Shown in pieces: positions 1-8,992 of a DNA stretch of 42,244 nt (the stretch's first letter is position 1; each line of letters starts with the position of its first letter). The DNA is from Acidimicrobiia bacterium. Its GTDB lineage: Bacteria > Actinomycetota > Acidimicrobiia > Spongiisociales > UBA5794. A program made the position numbers and the translations under genes. The DNA lies in contig JASJBC010000006.1 in the NCBI GenBank assembly GCA_030066715.1, positions 1-42,244 on the forward strand. Direction: 5' to 3'. The notes beneath the pieces were generated by a model. The model was not told the origin of the DNA. It was given only the letters and a program-made list of their open reading frames with translations, and did not search any database.

Positions 1-1557
<1,557 letters not shown>

Positions 1558-1618
1558 TTCCTGTTTCTCCTTGGTGGTGGTTCCCCGACGGGGTGTTTTG
1601 ATATCCTAGACGAGGTTG

Positions 1619-1648
1619 AGTATACACTGATGGTATAACCTGAGTCTA
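1619..1648 (-). promoter_or_regulatory. Putative dnaK promoter
   Basis: On the minus strand, TAGACT (1643-1648) and TATACT (1619-1624) are separated by 18 bases, matching the -35 and -10 consensus at 4/6 and 5/6 positions. They lie about 60-90 bases before the dnaK ATG. Two ACTCA half sites in direct orientation overlap this region; they recall half of the HspR site but do not form its inverted repeat. Confidence 0.45.
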
Positions 1649-1650
1649 GT

Positions 1651-1686
1651 GTTGTCATATTCCCGTTTGCGCGAAAACGTGACAAC
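1651..1686. promoter_or_regulatory. Dyad between dnaK and BON-OmpA gene
   Basis: GTTGTCA (1651-1657) is the exact reverse complement of TGACAAC (1680-1686), and the interior holds a second imperfect dyad, CGTTT facing AAAACG around GCGCG. The site sits between two divergent genes and each arm carries a TTGTCA that could act as a -35. It looks like an operator or paired promoters; no protein can be assigned. Confidence 0.35.
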
Positions 1687-1752
1687 TCTGGGTAGCAATA
1701 GCCCCCGGGTGTGGCTAGGTTTTTTGATAGGCCACCGAGGTAGGAGCGGGAG

Positions 1753-3165
1753 TTGGCGGATATCGACAGCAGTGGCGGCCGGGGGGTGCCCAGCTCGCTC
1801 TTCCTTCTGCTCGCGGTCTGGATCGCAGTGATTCTCGTCACTCTCGTGTGGGGGATCGGCAACGCCGAGGCGAAACTACAGGACGCCACCAGGGCGGCGT
1901 TGCAGGACGGGGGGTACGGCATCGCCGTCGACGTCTCGGGTCGAGATGCAACTCTCTACGGCACAGTGAGCTCGGAGGTCGAGGCCGAAGAAATCGTGAT
2001 GATGATCGACGGCATCCCCGGGGTGCGCAATGTCAACAGCGAGCTGGTCGTCATCCAACCGGTCGAGCCCGCTCCCGTTGCTCCTCAAGTGTCCATGCGC
2101 TTGATTGGGGATGCGGTCACGTTGCTTGGCCGGGTCCCCGACGAGGAGATCGTCACCGACCTCGTCGTCGCGGCCGAAGAGCAATTTGGCATCGATCGGG
2201 TGGTCAACGGCCTGTCGGTGGCTGAGAACGTGGCGAACCTCCCCTGGCTGGGCCGGGTGAAGGATGTATTCGTCCATCTGGGTGATCTCCGGTCGGGCGG
2301 CTTTGTTGCGGAGGAAGAGGGATTCACCGTCAACGGAGAAGTGATCTCCGAGACCGTTCGCACCGAGATCGAGCAGGAGTTGAGGCTGATCTTTGGGGAG
2401 GCGCTTCCGATCACCTCGAACCTCACAATCGCGGTTCTTCCGGCCCCGACTTTCTCGGCTTCGGGCTCGGGAGGCGTGGTGACCCTGCAGGGTCGGTTCC
2501 CCAATCAGGAGACGGTCGATCAGATTGCGGATGCGGCGCGCCGTCTTCACCCGGGCACCACGATAATCAACTCCATGGCGATCCGGGAGGTTGCCGGGTC
2601 TACCTGGCTGCAGTCGATCGACGGGTTGCTCGACGTCGTCACCAGGCTCGATCCGTGGACCATCGACGTCGCAGAGGGCCAGGTGACCATCACCGGGCTG
2701 GGGGTTGATACCGAGTCCGCCGAGGCGATTGGGGTGCTGACCGAAGAGGTGGTGGCGGGGCAGCTTTCGGTTGTGACGGATGTGGAAGCCAACCCTGCGG
2801 CCGTAGCGCTTCAGCTCACTCAGCTGCTCGAGGGGTTCGACATCTTCGCGAGTGACGAAGCCACCATCACTGCGGAAGGAGCCGCGCTGCTCGATGAGGC
2901 GATTCTCGTCCTGCGGGACAACCCGTCGACTCGGGTCGTTGTCGAGGCGCACACCGACGACCAAGGCGCCGCGCAGGACAATCTCGCCTTGTCGCAAGAG
3001 CGCGCCGAGGCCGTCGTTGCCTATCTGGTTGCAGGCGGCATTGACTCAGGTCGGCTCACGGCCATTGGCTACGGCGAGGAACGCCCGATCGCCGACAACG
3101 TCACCGACGAGGGGCGAGCCCAGAACCGGAGGATCGAGTTCGTGATCGAAGAAGGAGGCGGGTAG
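1753..3165 (+). CDS. Membrane-anchored BON-domain/OmpA-family envelope protein
   Basis: 470 residues. A single transmembrane helix at about 16-35 follows a short charged N-terminus; BON-type repeats follow (about 40-105 and 108-165, with weaker related segments to about 290), then an OmpA C-terminal peptidoglycan-binding domain at about 345-467 with VVVEAHTDD, LALSQERAEAVVAYL and NRRIEFVI. This order is that of mycobacterial ArfA (OmpATb), which ties the inner membrane to the cell wall. The start is TTG at 1753, preceded by AGGAG at 1742-1746. The next gene begins directly after the stop codon, so the two are probably co-transcribed. That partner is not one of the small arfB/arfC genes, so the ArfA ammonia-secretion role should not be carried over. 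Confidence 0.85.
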   Translation: MADIDSSGGRGVPSSLFLLLAVWIAVILVTLVWGIGNAEAKLQDATRAALQDGGYGIAVDVSGRDATLYGTVSSEVEAEEIVMMIDGIPGVRNVNSELVVIQPVEPAPVAPQVSMRLIGDAVTLLGRVPDEEIVTDLVVAAEEQFGIDRVVNGLSVAENVANLPWLGRVKDVFVHLGDLRSGGFVAEEEGFTVNGEVISETVRTEIEQELRLIFGEALPITSNLTIAVLPAPTFSASGSGGVVTLQGRFPNQETVDQIADAARRLHPGTTIINSMAIREVAGSTWLQSIDGLLDVVTRLDPWTIDVAEGQVTITGLGVDTESAEAIGVLTEEVVAGQLSVVTDVEANPAAVALQLTQLLEGFDIFASDEATITAEGAALLDEAILVLRDNPSTRVVVEAHTDDQGAAQDNLALSQERAEAVVAYLVAGGIDSGRLTAIGYGEERPIADNVTDEGRAQNRRIEFVIEEGGG

Positions 3166-3942
3166 ATGCTGGACGGAGTTGAGTGGGCTGCCGGAGAGAT
3201 CATCCTCTTCATGCTGGCTGCCACCCTCGTCGGCTTTGCGATCGCGTACATCTTCATCCGCTGGTTCCAGCGGGGGGACATCGAAGCGGCATACGAAGCC
3301 GAGTTGACTGCTCAGGAGGAGCTTGCTCGCAAGGCGGAGCACCGTCTCACCGAGAGCAACAAGACGCTCGACAAGCTACAGGGGGAGTTGAAGAAGGAGA
3401 GCGAGCGGATCGGGGAGCTCGAAGCTCAGCTCGAGGCTGCGCAGGAATCGCTCGCTTCCGTGGAGGAGACGGGCCCGGACGGGGCCGAGCTCGTCAAGTT
3501 GCGGGCGGACCTTGCCGAGAGTGCAGCGGCCCGCAAGGAGTTGACGGCTCGCGTAGAGGAGCTCGACGTCGAGCTGGCCAGACGTGAATCGAAGGTCACC
3601 CAGATCGAAGAGCAGCTCACGCCGGCGCCGGCAGGGGGCGACTCGGCGGGCCCGACGAAGGCTGAGGCTCTCGACAAGATGGCCGAGATCGCAGACAGGA
3701 CCGCCGGGGGAGCTTCACCTGCAGATGATGATCTGAAGCAGGTCCACGGCATCGGGCCCAAGCTGGAGCGCACGCTCAAGGACCTGGGCATCACCAGCTT
3801 CCGTCAGATCGCGGGCTTCAGGGATGACGACATCGTCTACGTCACCGCGGCACTTGGCGCCTTCAAGGGCAGAATCGAGCGGGATGACTGGATGAGCAGC
3901 GCCGCCGCCGCACACGCACGGGAGTACGGCGAGCCGGTCTGA
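3166..3942 (+). CDS. Membrane protein with coiled coil and C-terminal helix-hairpin-helix domain
   Basis: 258 residues. One transmembrane helix (about 11-33) is followed by a long charged coiled coil rich in Glu, Lys, Leu and Ala (about 40-165), a flexible linker, and a helix-hairpin-helix-like domain from about residue 188 containing LKQVHGIGPKLERTLKDLGI. Such domains occur at the ends of many membrane or ribosomal-associated proteins and may bind nucleic acid or protein. The ATG follows the upstream TAG without a gap and has AAGAAGGAGG before it, so it is translationally coupled to the BON-OmpA protein. It ends exactly one base before the stop of the convergent cytochrome gene. Specific function is unknown; a link between envelope and cytoplasmic DNA or RNA is only a suggestion. 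Confidence 0.75.
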   Translation: MLDGVEWAAGEIILFMLAATLVGFAIAYIFIRWFQRGDIEAAYEAELTAQEELARKAEHRLTESNKTLDKLQGELKKESERIGELEAQLEAAQESLASVEETGPDGAELVKLRADLAESAAARKELTARVEELDVELARRESKVTQIEEQLTPAPAGGDSAGPTKAEALDKMAEIADRTAGGASPADDDLKQVHGIGPKLERTLKDLGITSFRQIAGFRDDDIVYVTAALGAFKGRIERDDWMSSAAAAHAREYGEPV

Positions 3943-4566
3943 TCACTGCGTCGAGATGTAGGCGACGAGGGCCTGGAGTTCGTCCTCGGTGAGGCTGACG
4001 AACTGCATCAGGCCGGGGGTGAACCCGGCAACGATCTTGGCGTCGGGGGCGACGATCGACTCTCTGATGTAGCCGGCTGTCGCCGTCACGGTTGACCCGT
4101 CGTCGAGTGTCACTGTTGAGCCGGCAAGACCGGTCCACGATGGGCCGAGGCCGACCGAGCCGTCCGCCGAGTGACAATTCCGGCACCCGAGGTCGGTTGC
4201 CAATTCGGACCCGAGGCCGACGTAGTCGATTGACGTCGTCGTCGTTGTGGACGTCGTGGTCGTGGTTGGAGCCGCGGTTGTGGTAGTCGGGGCGGCGGTG
4301 GTGGTGGTCGTCGTCGTTGTCGAGGTCGTGGTCGTCGAAGTTGTCGTCGTTGAAGTTGTCGTTGTCGACGTGGTTGTCGAGGAGGTTGTGGTAGTCGAGG
4401 CCGTGGTCGTGGTTGGAGCTGCGGTTGTCGTAGTCGGGGCGGCGGTGGTCGTTGTCGCTGTCGTGGTCGTCGGAGCGGCGGCTGCGGGCGCCTCCGTCGT
4501 CGTCTCGGCAACGGTGCCGCCACAGGCCGCGGTCACAACCACGAGGGCGAGGATGGCTCGTCTCAT
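3943..4566 (-). CDS. Lipoprotein cytochrome c (class I) with Thr-rich linker
   Basis: 207 residues. A short signal sequence ends in a lipobox (VVTAAC, Cys15), then about 90 residues made almost wholly of Thr with Ala-Pro breaks, then a cytochrome c domain of about 90 residues. The haem site is CRNCH (Cys128, Cys131, His132) and the likely axial Met is Met187 in GLMQF. The segment YIRESIVAPDAKIV...TEDELQALVAYI is typical of the cytochrome domain at the end of cytochrome oxidase subunit II and of small soluble electron carriers. It is probably anchored outside the membrane with the Thr tract as a (possibly glycosylated) stalk, passing electrons to a terminal oxidase. No oxidase genes are adjacent. 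Stop codon abuts that of the convergent gene. Confidence 0.88.
   Translation of the reverse strand: MRRAILALVVVTAACGGTVAETTTEAPAAAAPTTTTATTTTAAPTTTTAAPTTTTASTTTTSSTTTSTTTTSTTTTSTTTTSTTTTTTTTAAPTTTTAAPTTTTTSTTTTTSIDYVGLGSELATDLGCRNCHSADGSVGLGPSWTGLAGSTVTLDDGSTVTATAGYIRESIVAPDAKIVAGFTPGLMQFVSLTEDELQALVAYISTQ
4225..4500 (-). repeat. Thr-coding trinucleotide low-complexity tract
   Basis: The DNA here is almost entirely GTN triplets on the plus strand (ACN on the coding strand), with units of ACT/ACG/ACC runs broken by GCCCCG (Ala-Pro) at least four times. Several blocks are repeated in near-identical form, for example the GTAGTCGG and GTGGTTGGAG segments. Such tracts can expand or contract by slippage, so linker length may differ between strains. 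Confidence 0.75.
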
Positions 4567-4605
4567 GCTGCTGATTATCGGCCGGTTGCCGCGGCTACCG
4601 GAGTG

Positions 4606-5079
4606 TTATGCCCCTGCGTACGAGCCGAGAACCTCGTTGAAGCGCTCGTCCCAGTCGACCGGTTCCGTCCCGGTGACCTGGGCGGAGAGCATGTCGAGAT
4701 GAGCATGCCAGCCTGCGCCGTAGCCGGTCGCCTGCTCCGACGGCAGCAGCCGATGCTCGAGTGCCAGCCGGGTCCCCGTGTCAACCACCTCGAGTTCGAA
4801 CAGAAGAATCGAGTCGGGCTCGTTGGTGAAGGTCCACGTGTACTCGAGACGGTGTGGCGGATCGTAAATGGTCACCTCGCCATCGACCTGCGCGCCCTCG
4901 CCGAAGTCGATGCGCACCGCACCTCCGAGCCTGGCATCGAAGGTGCACGGAGCCAACCATCCGGCCAACTCGTCGGCGTCGGTCAGCGCTGCCCACACGT
5001 CGTCGATGGGCGCCGCTAGCTGCCGTTCGAACCTCACAGTTGCGCTGTTCTCGAAGTGGCTCACCGTCCCGTAGCTCAT
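4606..5079 (-). CDS. SRPBCC/AHSA1-family protein
   Basis: 157 residues covering a complete AHSA1-type START-like fold: beta strand FERQLAAPIDDVWAALTDAD at the start, the family pattern LAGWLAPCTFDARLGG, the YDPPHRLEYTW strand and a C-terminal helix. These cytoplasmic proteins have a deep hydrophobic pocket; bacterial members are often paired with an ArsR-type repressor, as here. The start ATG overlaps the stop of the upstream ArsR gene (ATGA), so they form one operon. The ligand is unknown. Convention often calls these 'activator of Hsp90' proteins, but nothing here supports a chaperone role. Confidence 0.85.
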   Translation of the reverse strand: MSYGTVSHFENSATVRFERQLAAPIDDVWAALTDADELAGWLAPCTFDARLGGAVRIDFGEGAQVDGEVTIYDPPHRLEYTWTFTNEPDSILLFELEVVDTGTRLALEHRLLPSEQATGYGAGWHAHLDMLSAQVTGTEPVDWDERFNEVLGSYAGA

Positions 5080-5396
5080 TGCTCATTCCCTTCCCGTGCT
5101 CGTGCGGAGACCGCAACAGACAAGCGATCGAGCCGCTCCTCCCAAAAGGCGCTGTACCGGTTCACCCACCCCGCCACCTCGGCGAGCGGTGACGGCTCCA
5201 AGGTGTAGATGCGTTGTTGCCCATGCTCCCGAGCAGAGACAAGCCCCGCCTCACGCAACACCCGCAGGTGGCGCGAGATCGCAGGTCGGCTCACGGTGAA
5301 AGCACCGGCGATGTCGCCGGCGTTGCGGTCCTCCGCTGCCAGCATCTCGATGATGCTGCGCCGCGTCGGGTCTGCGAGAGCGGTGAACGTGTCCAT
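5076..5396 (-). CDS. ArsR-family winged-helix repressor
   Basis: 106 residues with a complete ArsR helix-turn-helix: FTALADPTRRSIIEMLA, then AGDIAGAFTVSRPAISRHLR and REAGLVSAREHGQQRIYTL. The usual metal-binding Cys pairs of ArsR/SmtB are absent, so it probably senses something other than a metal or responds through protein-level change. The ATG at 5396 is chosen over an upstream GTG/ATG because a promoter and palindromic operator occupy the intervening bases and the -10 ends seven bases from this ATG, implying a leaderless message. Overlaps the AHSA1 gene by four bases. This repressor plus SRPBCC pairing is common in actinobacteria. Almost certainly autoregulated. Confidence 0.88.
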   Translation of the reverse strand: MDTFTALADPTRRSIIEMLAAEDRNAGDIAGAFTVSRPAISRHLRVLREAGLVSAREHGQQRIYTLEPSPLAEVAGWVNRYSAFWEERLDRLSVAVSARAREGNEQ

Positions 5397-5403
5397 GCGC
5401 TTC

Positions 5404-5440
5404 AATGTAACATCAACGTTACGTAACGTCAAGGTTACAT
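5404..5440 (-). promoter_or_regulatory. ArsR operator with embedded promoter
   Basis: Two adjacent 16-base units of GTAAC-N6-GTTAC (5407-5422 and 5423-5438) make one large palindrome whose centre, ACGTTACGTAACGT (5416-5429), is perfect; outer arms ATGTAAC and GTTACAT share the same centre. On the minus strand, TTGACG (-35, 5427-5432) and TACATT (-10, 5404-5409) lie inside it with 17-base spacing, seven bases before the ATG. Bound repressor would cover both promoter boxes. Confidence 0.75.
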
Positions 5441-5491
5441 ATCTGACCGTCAGCTGCCGGCATCCGCTTGTCGCTGTGCCGGCGGCCCCGG

Positions 5492-5767
5492 CTAGAGCGC
5501 GTCGATTGCTGCGGCGAGATCCGTGTCCTTCGCCGTCAGCCCTCCGCTGTCATGGGTTGTCAGCGCAATCAGAACCTTGTTCCACCGGATGTCGATGTCG
5601 GGATGGTGGTCGGCGGTCTCTGCGAGCAGCGCCACCCGAACGACGAATCCGGTCGCCTCGTTGAAGTCGGCAAACACGTAGGTGCGGTGGATGGTCTCGC
5701 CATCCAGCGCCCAGTCCGCATGGTCCCGGAGAAAGGCCGATCGCGCCTCTGTGTCGAGGAGTGTCAT
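5492..5767 (-). CDS. phhB: Pterin-4a-carbinolamine dehydratase
   Basis: 91 residues, the normal length for the family, which dehydrates 4a-hydroxytetrahydropterin during pterin recycling and appears in many bacteria without an aromatic hydroxylase. The signature is complete: FNEATGFVVRVALLAETADH, then HHPDIDIRWNKVLIALTTHD with the catalytic His-His-Pro and Trp, then GGLTAKDTDLAAAID. The ATG at 5767 is chosen because the protein then begins one turn before the first helix; in-frame sequence further upstream is low-complexity and atypical. No strong ribosome binding site is seen (GGTCGGACTC). It stands alone, diverging from the riboswitch-gcvP unit. Confidence 0.9.
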   Translation of the reverse strand: MTLLDTEARSAFLRDHADWALDGETIHRTYVFADFNEATGFVVRVALLAETADHHPDIDIRWNKVLIALTTHDSGGLTAKDTDLAAAIDAL

Positions 5768-5830
5768 GAGTCCGACCCTACCCGGGCACGGCAGGGCCGG
5801 ATGACGCACCTGAGGTGTCGACCGACGCTG

Positions 5831-5857
5831 TTGCAGCGATTCGGGGTGGTGTACAGT
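5831..5857 (+). promoter_or_regulatory. Possible promoter of glycine riboswitch-gcvP
   Basis: TTGCAG (5831-5836) and TACAGT (5852-5857) precede the riboswitch. The -10 is good for an actinobacterium, but the spacing is only 15 bases. Transcription would begin near 5864, shortly before the first aptamer. Confidence 0.4.
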
Positions 5858-5879
5858 CGACGGTGCAGCTGCTGATGTT

Positions 5880-6050
5880 GTGCGGGAGAGTCCGGTTCGC
5901 ACCGGCGCCGAAGGAGCAACCGCCCCGGGAAACTCTCAGGCCGGCGAACCGCACAAACGAGGCGCCTCTGGAAAGCGGGTCGGGCAAGGCCCCACCGAAG
6001 GGGAAAGCCGGGTGACCGGTGAATCTCTCAGGTACCTTCGACAGAGCGGG
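5880..6050 (+). ncRNA. Tandem glycine riboswitch
   Basis: Two glycine aptamers in series are visible from conserved blocks. Aptamer 1 has GCGGGAGAGT, GGCGCCGAAGGAGCAA and AAACTCTCAGGC (about 5882-5941). Aptamer 2 has GGCGCCTCTGGAAAGCG, CACCGAAGGGGAAAGCC and GAATCTCTCAGGTACC, closing with GACAGAGCGGGG (about 5961-6050). This is the classic leader of glycine-cleavage genes, which it normally turns on when glycine is abundant. It lies directly upstream of gcvP. Confidence 0.96.
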
Positions 6051-6052
6051 GC

Positions 6053-6072
6053 GAGACCGCATTGGCGGTCTC
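6053..6072 (+). promoter_or_regulatory. gcvP: Hairpin in expression platform of glycine riboswitch
   Basis: GAGACCGC (6053-6060) and GCGGTCTC (6065-6072) form a perfect 8-base stem with an ATTG loop between the second aptamer and the ribosome binding site (AGGAGG, 6085-6090). No U-run follows, so it is not a standard terminator. Control may act on translation or this may be a weak or alternative switch helix. Confidence 0.5.
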
Positions 6073-6098
6073 TGCAGCTGACTCAGGAGGTGGCCGCC

Positions 6099-8975
6099 AT
6101 GGCTCGAGAAGGAACCGGAGTATCGGGTTCTCCCCGAACTGCAAGCTTCGCCGACCGGCACATCGGTCCCAACGACGCCGACATTGCGACGATGCTCGCT
6201 GCCGTGGGTGTCGAATCGCTTGACGAACTGACGGACCGTTCCGTCCCGGCTTCGATCCGGATTCGTGATGACTTCGACCTCCCTGCGGCGGCTTCCGAGC
6301 CCGAGGTGCTGGCCCGCCTCGAGCGGCTTGGTGCGGCCAACGCGGTCTACACCTCGCTCCTCGGCATGGGCTACTACGGCACGCACACGCCTTCGGTCAT
6401 CCTGCGCAACGTTCTCGAAAACCCGGGGTGGTATACCTCCTACACCCCGTACCAGCCGGAGATCTCGCAGGGCCGTCTCGAGGCGATGCTCAACTACCAA
6501 ACGATGGTGTCGGATCTGACCGGGCTCGATATCGCCAATGCTTCCTTGCTCGACGAGGCCACCGCGGTCGCTGAGGCGATGACCATGCTGCGGCGGGTCT
6601 CCAAGAGCAAGGCCGCGGGGTTCTTCGTCGATGCTGAGTGCCATCCCCAGGTGATCCAGGTCGTTCGCACCCGGGCCGTCCCGCTGGGCATCGAGATCAG
6701 TGTCGGCGACCCCGGCGAGATCGACACAGATGCGATCTACGGCGCGGTACTGGCCTACCCGGGGACCAGCGGTGTGATCCGGGACCTCGCCCCCGTCATC
6801 GGCAGCCTCAAGCAGGCCGGGGTCATGGTGGCTGTTGCCACCGATCTGCTTGCGCTCACGTTGCTGGCTCCCCCCGGTGAGATGGGTGCCGACGTTGCAG
6901 TCGGCTCGTCACAACGTTTTGGGGTGCCCCTCATGTTTGGCGGTCCCCACGCGGCATTCATGGCAACACGTGACCAGTTCAAGCGGTCACTTCCCGGTCG
7001 CCTGGTGGGGGTTTCCAAAGACGCAAAGAACCGGATGGCGCTGCGTCTTGCCCTCACTACACGCGAGCAGCACATCCGGCGGGAGAAGGCAACCTCCAAC
7101 ATCTGCACCGCACAAGCGCTGCTTGCCGTCATGGCCGGCATGTATGCGGTCTGGCATGGACCCGAGGGATTGACCGCGATCGCCGCGGAGGTGCACCGGC
7201 TCACCTCACTGCTGGCAGTTCGGCTACGCGGCGGGGGCGTCGACGTGGTGAACGATACGTGGTTCGACACCCTGACGGTTCGCATTCCCGGACGCGCTGA
7301 AGAGGTGATCGCCGCCGCCGAGGACCGGCGCATCAACCTGCGGCTCGTAGATCCGGACCATGTCGGGGTGGCGCTCGACGAAACGACCACCGAAGCCGTG
7401 GTCGATGCAGTTGTCGAGTCGTTCTTCATCGCCGGAGACGGCGAGGAGGCCGCATCCGGCATTCCTACCAACGTGCGGCGGACGAGCGAGTTCATGACAC
7501 ACGAGGTATTCCACAGCTACCGGTCGGAGACCGAGATGATGCGCTACCTCCGTCGCCTTCAGGGTCGCGACATCGCCCTCGACCGGTCGATGATCCCGCT
7601 GGGCTCCTGCACCATGAAGCTGAACGCAGCCACCGAGATGGCAGCCGTGACCTGGCCGGAGTTCGCCAATATCCATCCGTTTGTGCCGCTGGATCAGGCA
7701 GCCGGCTACCTCGAGATGATCTCCGACCTGGAGCGCTGGTTGGCGGCAGCCACCGGCTACGACGCCGTCTCGCTGCAACCGAATGCCGGCTCGCAAGGGG
7801 AGTATGCGGGGTTGCTGGCGATCGCCGGTTACCACGAGAGTCGCGGCGAAGGGCACCGCAACGTCTGTCTCATCCCCGCGTCTGCGCACGGCACCAACCC
7901 GGCCAGTGCGGTCATGGCGGGGCTGAAAGTCGTTGTCGTGGGTACCGACGATGACGGCAACATCGACATGCTCGATCTCAAGACGAAGGCAGAGGAGCAC
8001 AGCGAGAATCTTGCCGCCCTGATGATCACGTACCCGTCCACACACGGTGTGTTCGAAGAGTCCGTCCGCGAGGTTTGTGAGTTGGTGCACAGCCACGGTG
8101 GTCAGGTCTACATCGACGGTGCGAATCTCAACGCCCTGCTCGGCCTCGCCAAACCCGGCGAGTTCGGTGGCGACGTTTCCCACCTGAATCTCCACAAGAC
8201 CTTTGCCATCCCGCACGGTGGCGGTGGTCCCGGAGTCGGCCCGATCGGGGTCAGGGCGCATCTCGAGCCGTTCCTGCCCGGTCATCCTCTCGTCAACGAC
8301 CAGGCGGGGTCACGGGACGGCGTGGGAGCGGTGTCGGCTGCGCCGTGGGGATCGGCGGGGGTACTGCCGATCTCATGGGCGTACATAGCTCTCATGGGCG
8401 GTGCCGGGCTGGAGAAGGCCACGGAGGTGGCGATACTGTCGGCCAACTACATCGCAGCCCGGCTTGCCGACCACTACCCGGTCCTCTACACGGGTGCCGG
8501 CGGGCTGGTCGCCCACGAATGCATCCTGGACCTGCGGGACATTCGTCACGAAACGGGGGTCACCGCCGATGACTTCGCCAAGAGGCTGATCGACTACGGC
8601 TTCCACGCCCCAACCATGTCGTTCCCGGTCGCAGGCACGCTGATGGTGGAGCCGACGGAGTCGGAGAGCCTTGCGGAGCTCGATCGGTTCATCGCAGCGA
8701 TGATCGCCATCAAGGCGGAGGTCGATGACATTGCCACGGGAGCGGTCCAACTCGAGGACAGTCCGCTGCGCAACGCTCCGCACACGGCCGCCGATGCGGT
8801 CGGCGACGACTGGGCACATGGCTACAGCCGGGAGCAGGCAGCATTCCCGGTGGCCGGGCTGCGGGTAGACAAGTACTGGCCGCCGGTGAGTCGCATCGAC
8901 GGCGCCTACGGTGATCGCAACGTCGTGTGCGCCTGTCCGCCGCTGGATGTGTACACCGAAGGCATCACCGACTGA
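6099..8975 (+). CDS. gcvP: Glycine dehydrogenase (decarboxylating), P-protein
   Basis: 958 residues, full length for the single-chain P-protein of the glycine cleavage system, which decarboxylates glycine and loads the aminomethyl group onto the lipoyl arm of GcvH. N-terminus has [17 protein letters not shown] and [16 protein letters not shown]; the C-terminal half has the PLP site [18 protein letters not shown] with Lys700, and the usual [13 protein letters not shown] and [11 protein letters not shown] motifs. The ATG at 6099 follows AGGAGG by eight bases; a longer in-frame opening upstream only reads through the riboswitch and is discarded. gcvT and gcvH are not adjacent, so control of this gene by glycine is separate from its partners. 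Gene is intact. Confidence 0.98.
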   Translation: MAREGTGVSGSPRTASFADRHIGPNDADIATMLAAVGVESLDELTDRSVPASIRIRDDFDLPAAASEPEVLARLERLGAANAVYTSLLGMGYYGTHTPSVILRNVLENPGWYTSYTPYQPEISQGRLEAMLNYQTMVSDLTGLDIANASLLDEATAVAEAMTMLRRVSKSKAAGFFVDAECHPQVIQVVRTRAVPLGIEISVGDPGEIDTDAIYGAVLAYPGTSGVIRDLAPVIGSLKQAGVMVAVATDLLALTLLAPPGEMGADVAVGSSQRFGVPLMFGGPHAAFMATRDQFKRSLPGRLVGVSKDAKNRMALRLALTTREQHIRREKATSNICTAQALLAVMAGMYAVWHGPEGLTAIAAEVHRLTSLLAVRLRGGGVDVVNDTWFDTLTVRIPGRAEEVIAAAEDRRINLRLVDPDHVGVALDETTTEAVVDAVVESFFIAGDGEEAASGIPTNVRRTSEFMTHEVFHSYRSETEMMRYLRRLQGRDIALDRSMIPLGSCTMKLNAATEMAAVTWPEFANIHPFVPLDQAAGYLEMISDLERWLAAATGYDAVSLQPNAGSQGEYAGLLAIAGYHESRGEGHRNVCLIPASAHGTNPASAVMAGLKVVVVGTDDDGNIDMLDLKTKAEEHSENLAALMITYPSTHGVFEESVREVCELVHSHGGQVYIDGANLNALLGLAKPGEFGGDVSHLNLHKTFAIPHGGGGPGVGPIGVRAHLEPFLPGHPLVNDQAGSRDGVGAVSAAPWGSAGVLPISWAYIALMGGAGLEKATEVAILSANYIAARLADHYPVLYTGAGGLVAHECILDLRDIRHETGVTADDFAKRLIDYGFHAPTMSFPVAGTLMVEPTESESLAELDRFIAAMIAIKAEVDDIATGAVQLEDSPLRNAPHTAADAVGDDWAHGYSREQAAFPVAGLRVDKYWPPVSRIDGAYGDRNVVCACPPLDVYTEGITD

Positions 8976-8992
8976 ACCGGTACGCTGCCGAC

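Noticed and set aside
1558-1752. HspR-binding HAIR element upstream of dnaK
   Set aside because: Only direct ACTCA half sites are present; the CTTGAGT-N7-ACTCAAG inverted repeat is missing.
4247-4702. Plus-strand frame giving a Val-only repeat protein
   Set aside because: It is the complement of the Thr-coding linker of the cytochrome lipoprotein.
5880-6098. Longer gcvP start giving 73 more residues
   Set aside because: The extension is the glycine riboswitch read in frame; the ribosome site and conserved N-terminus point to 6099.
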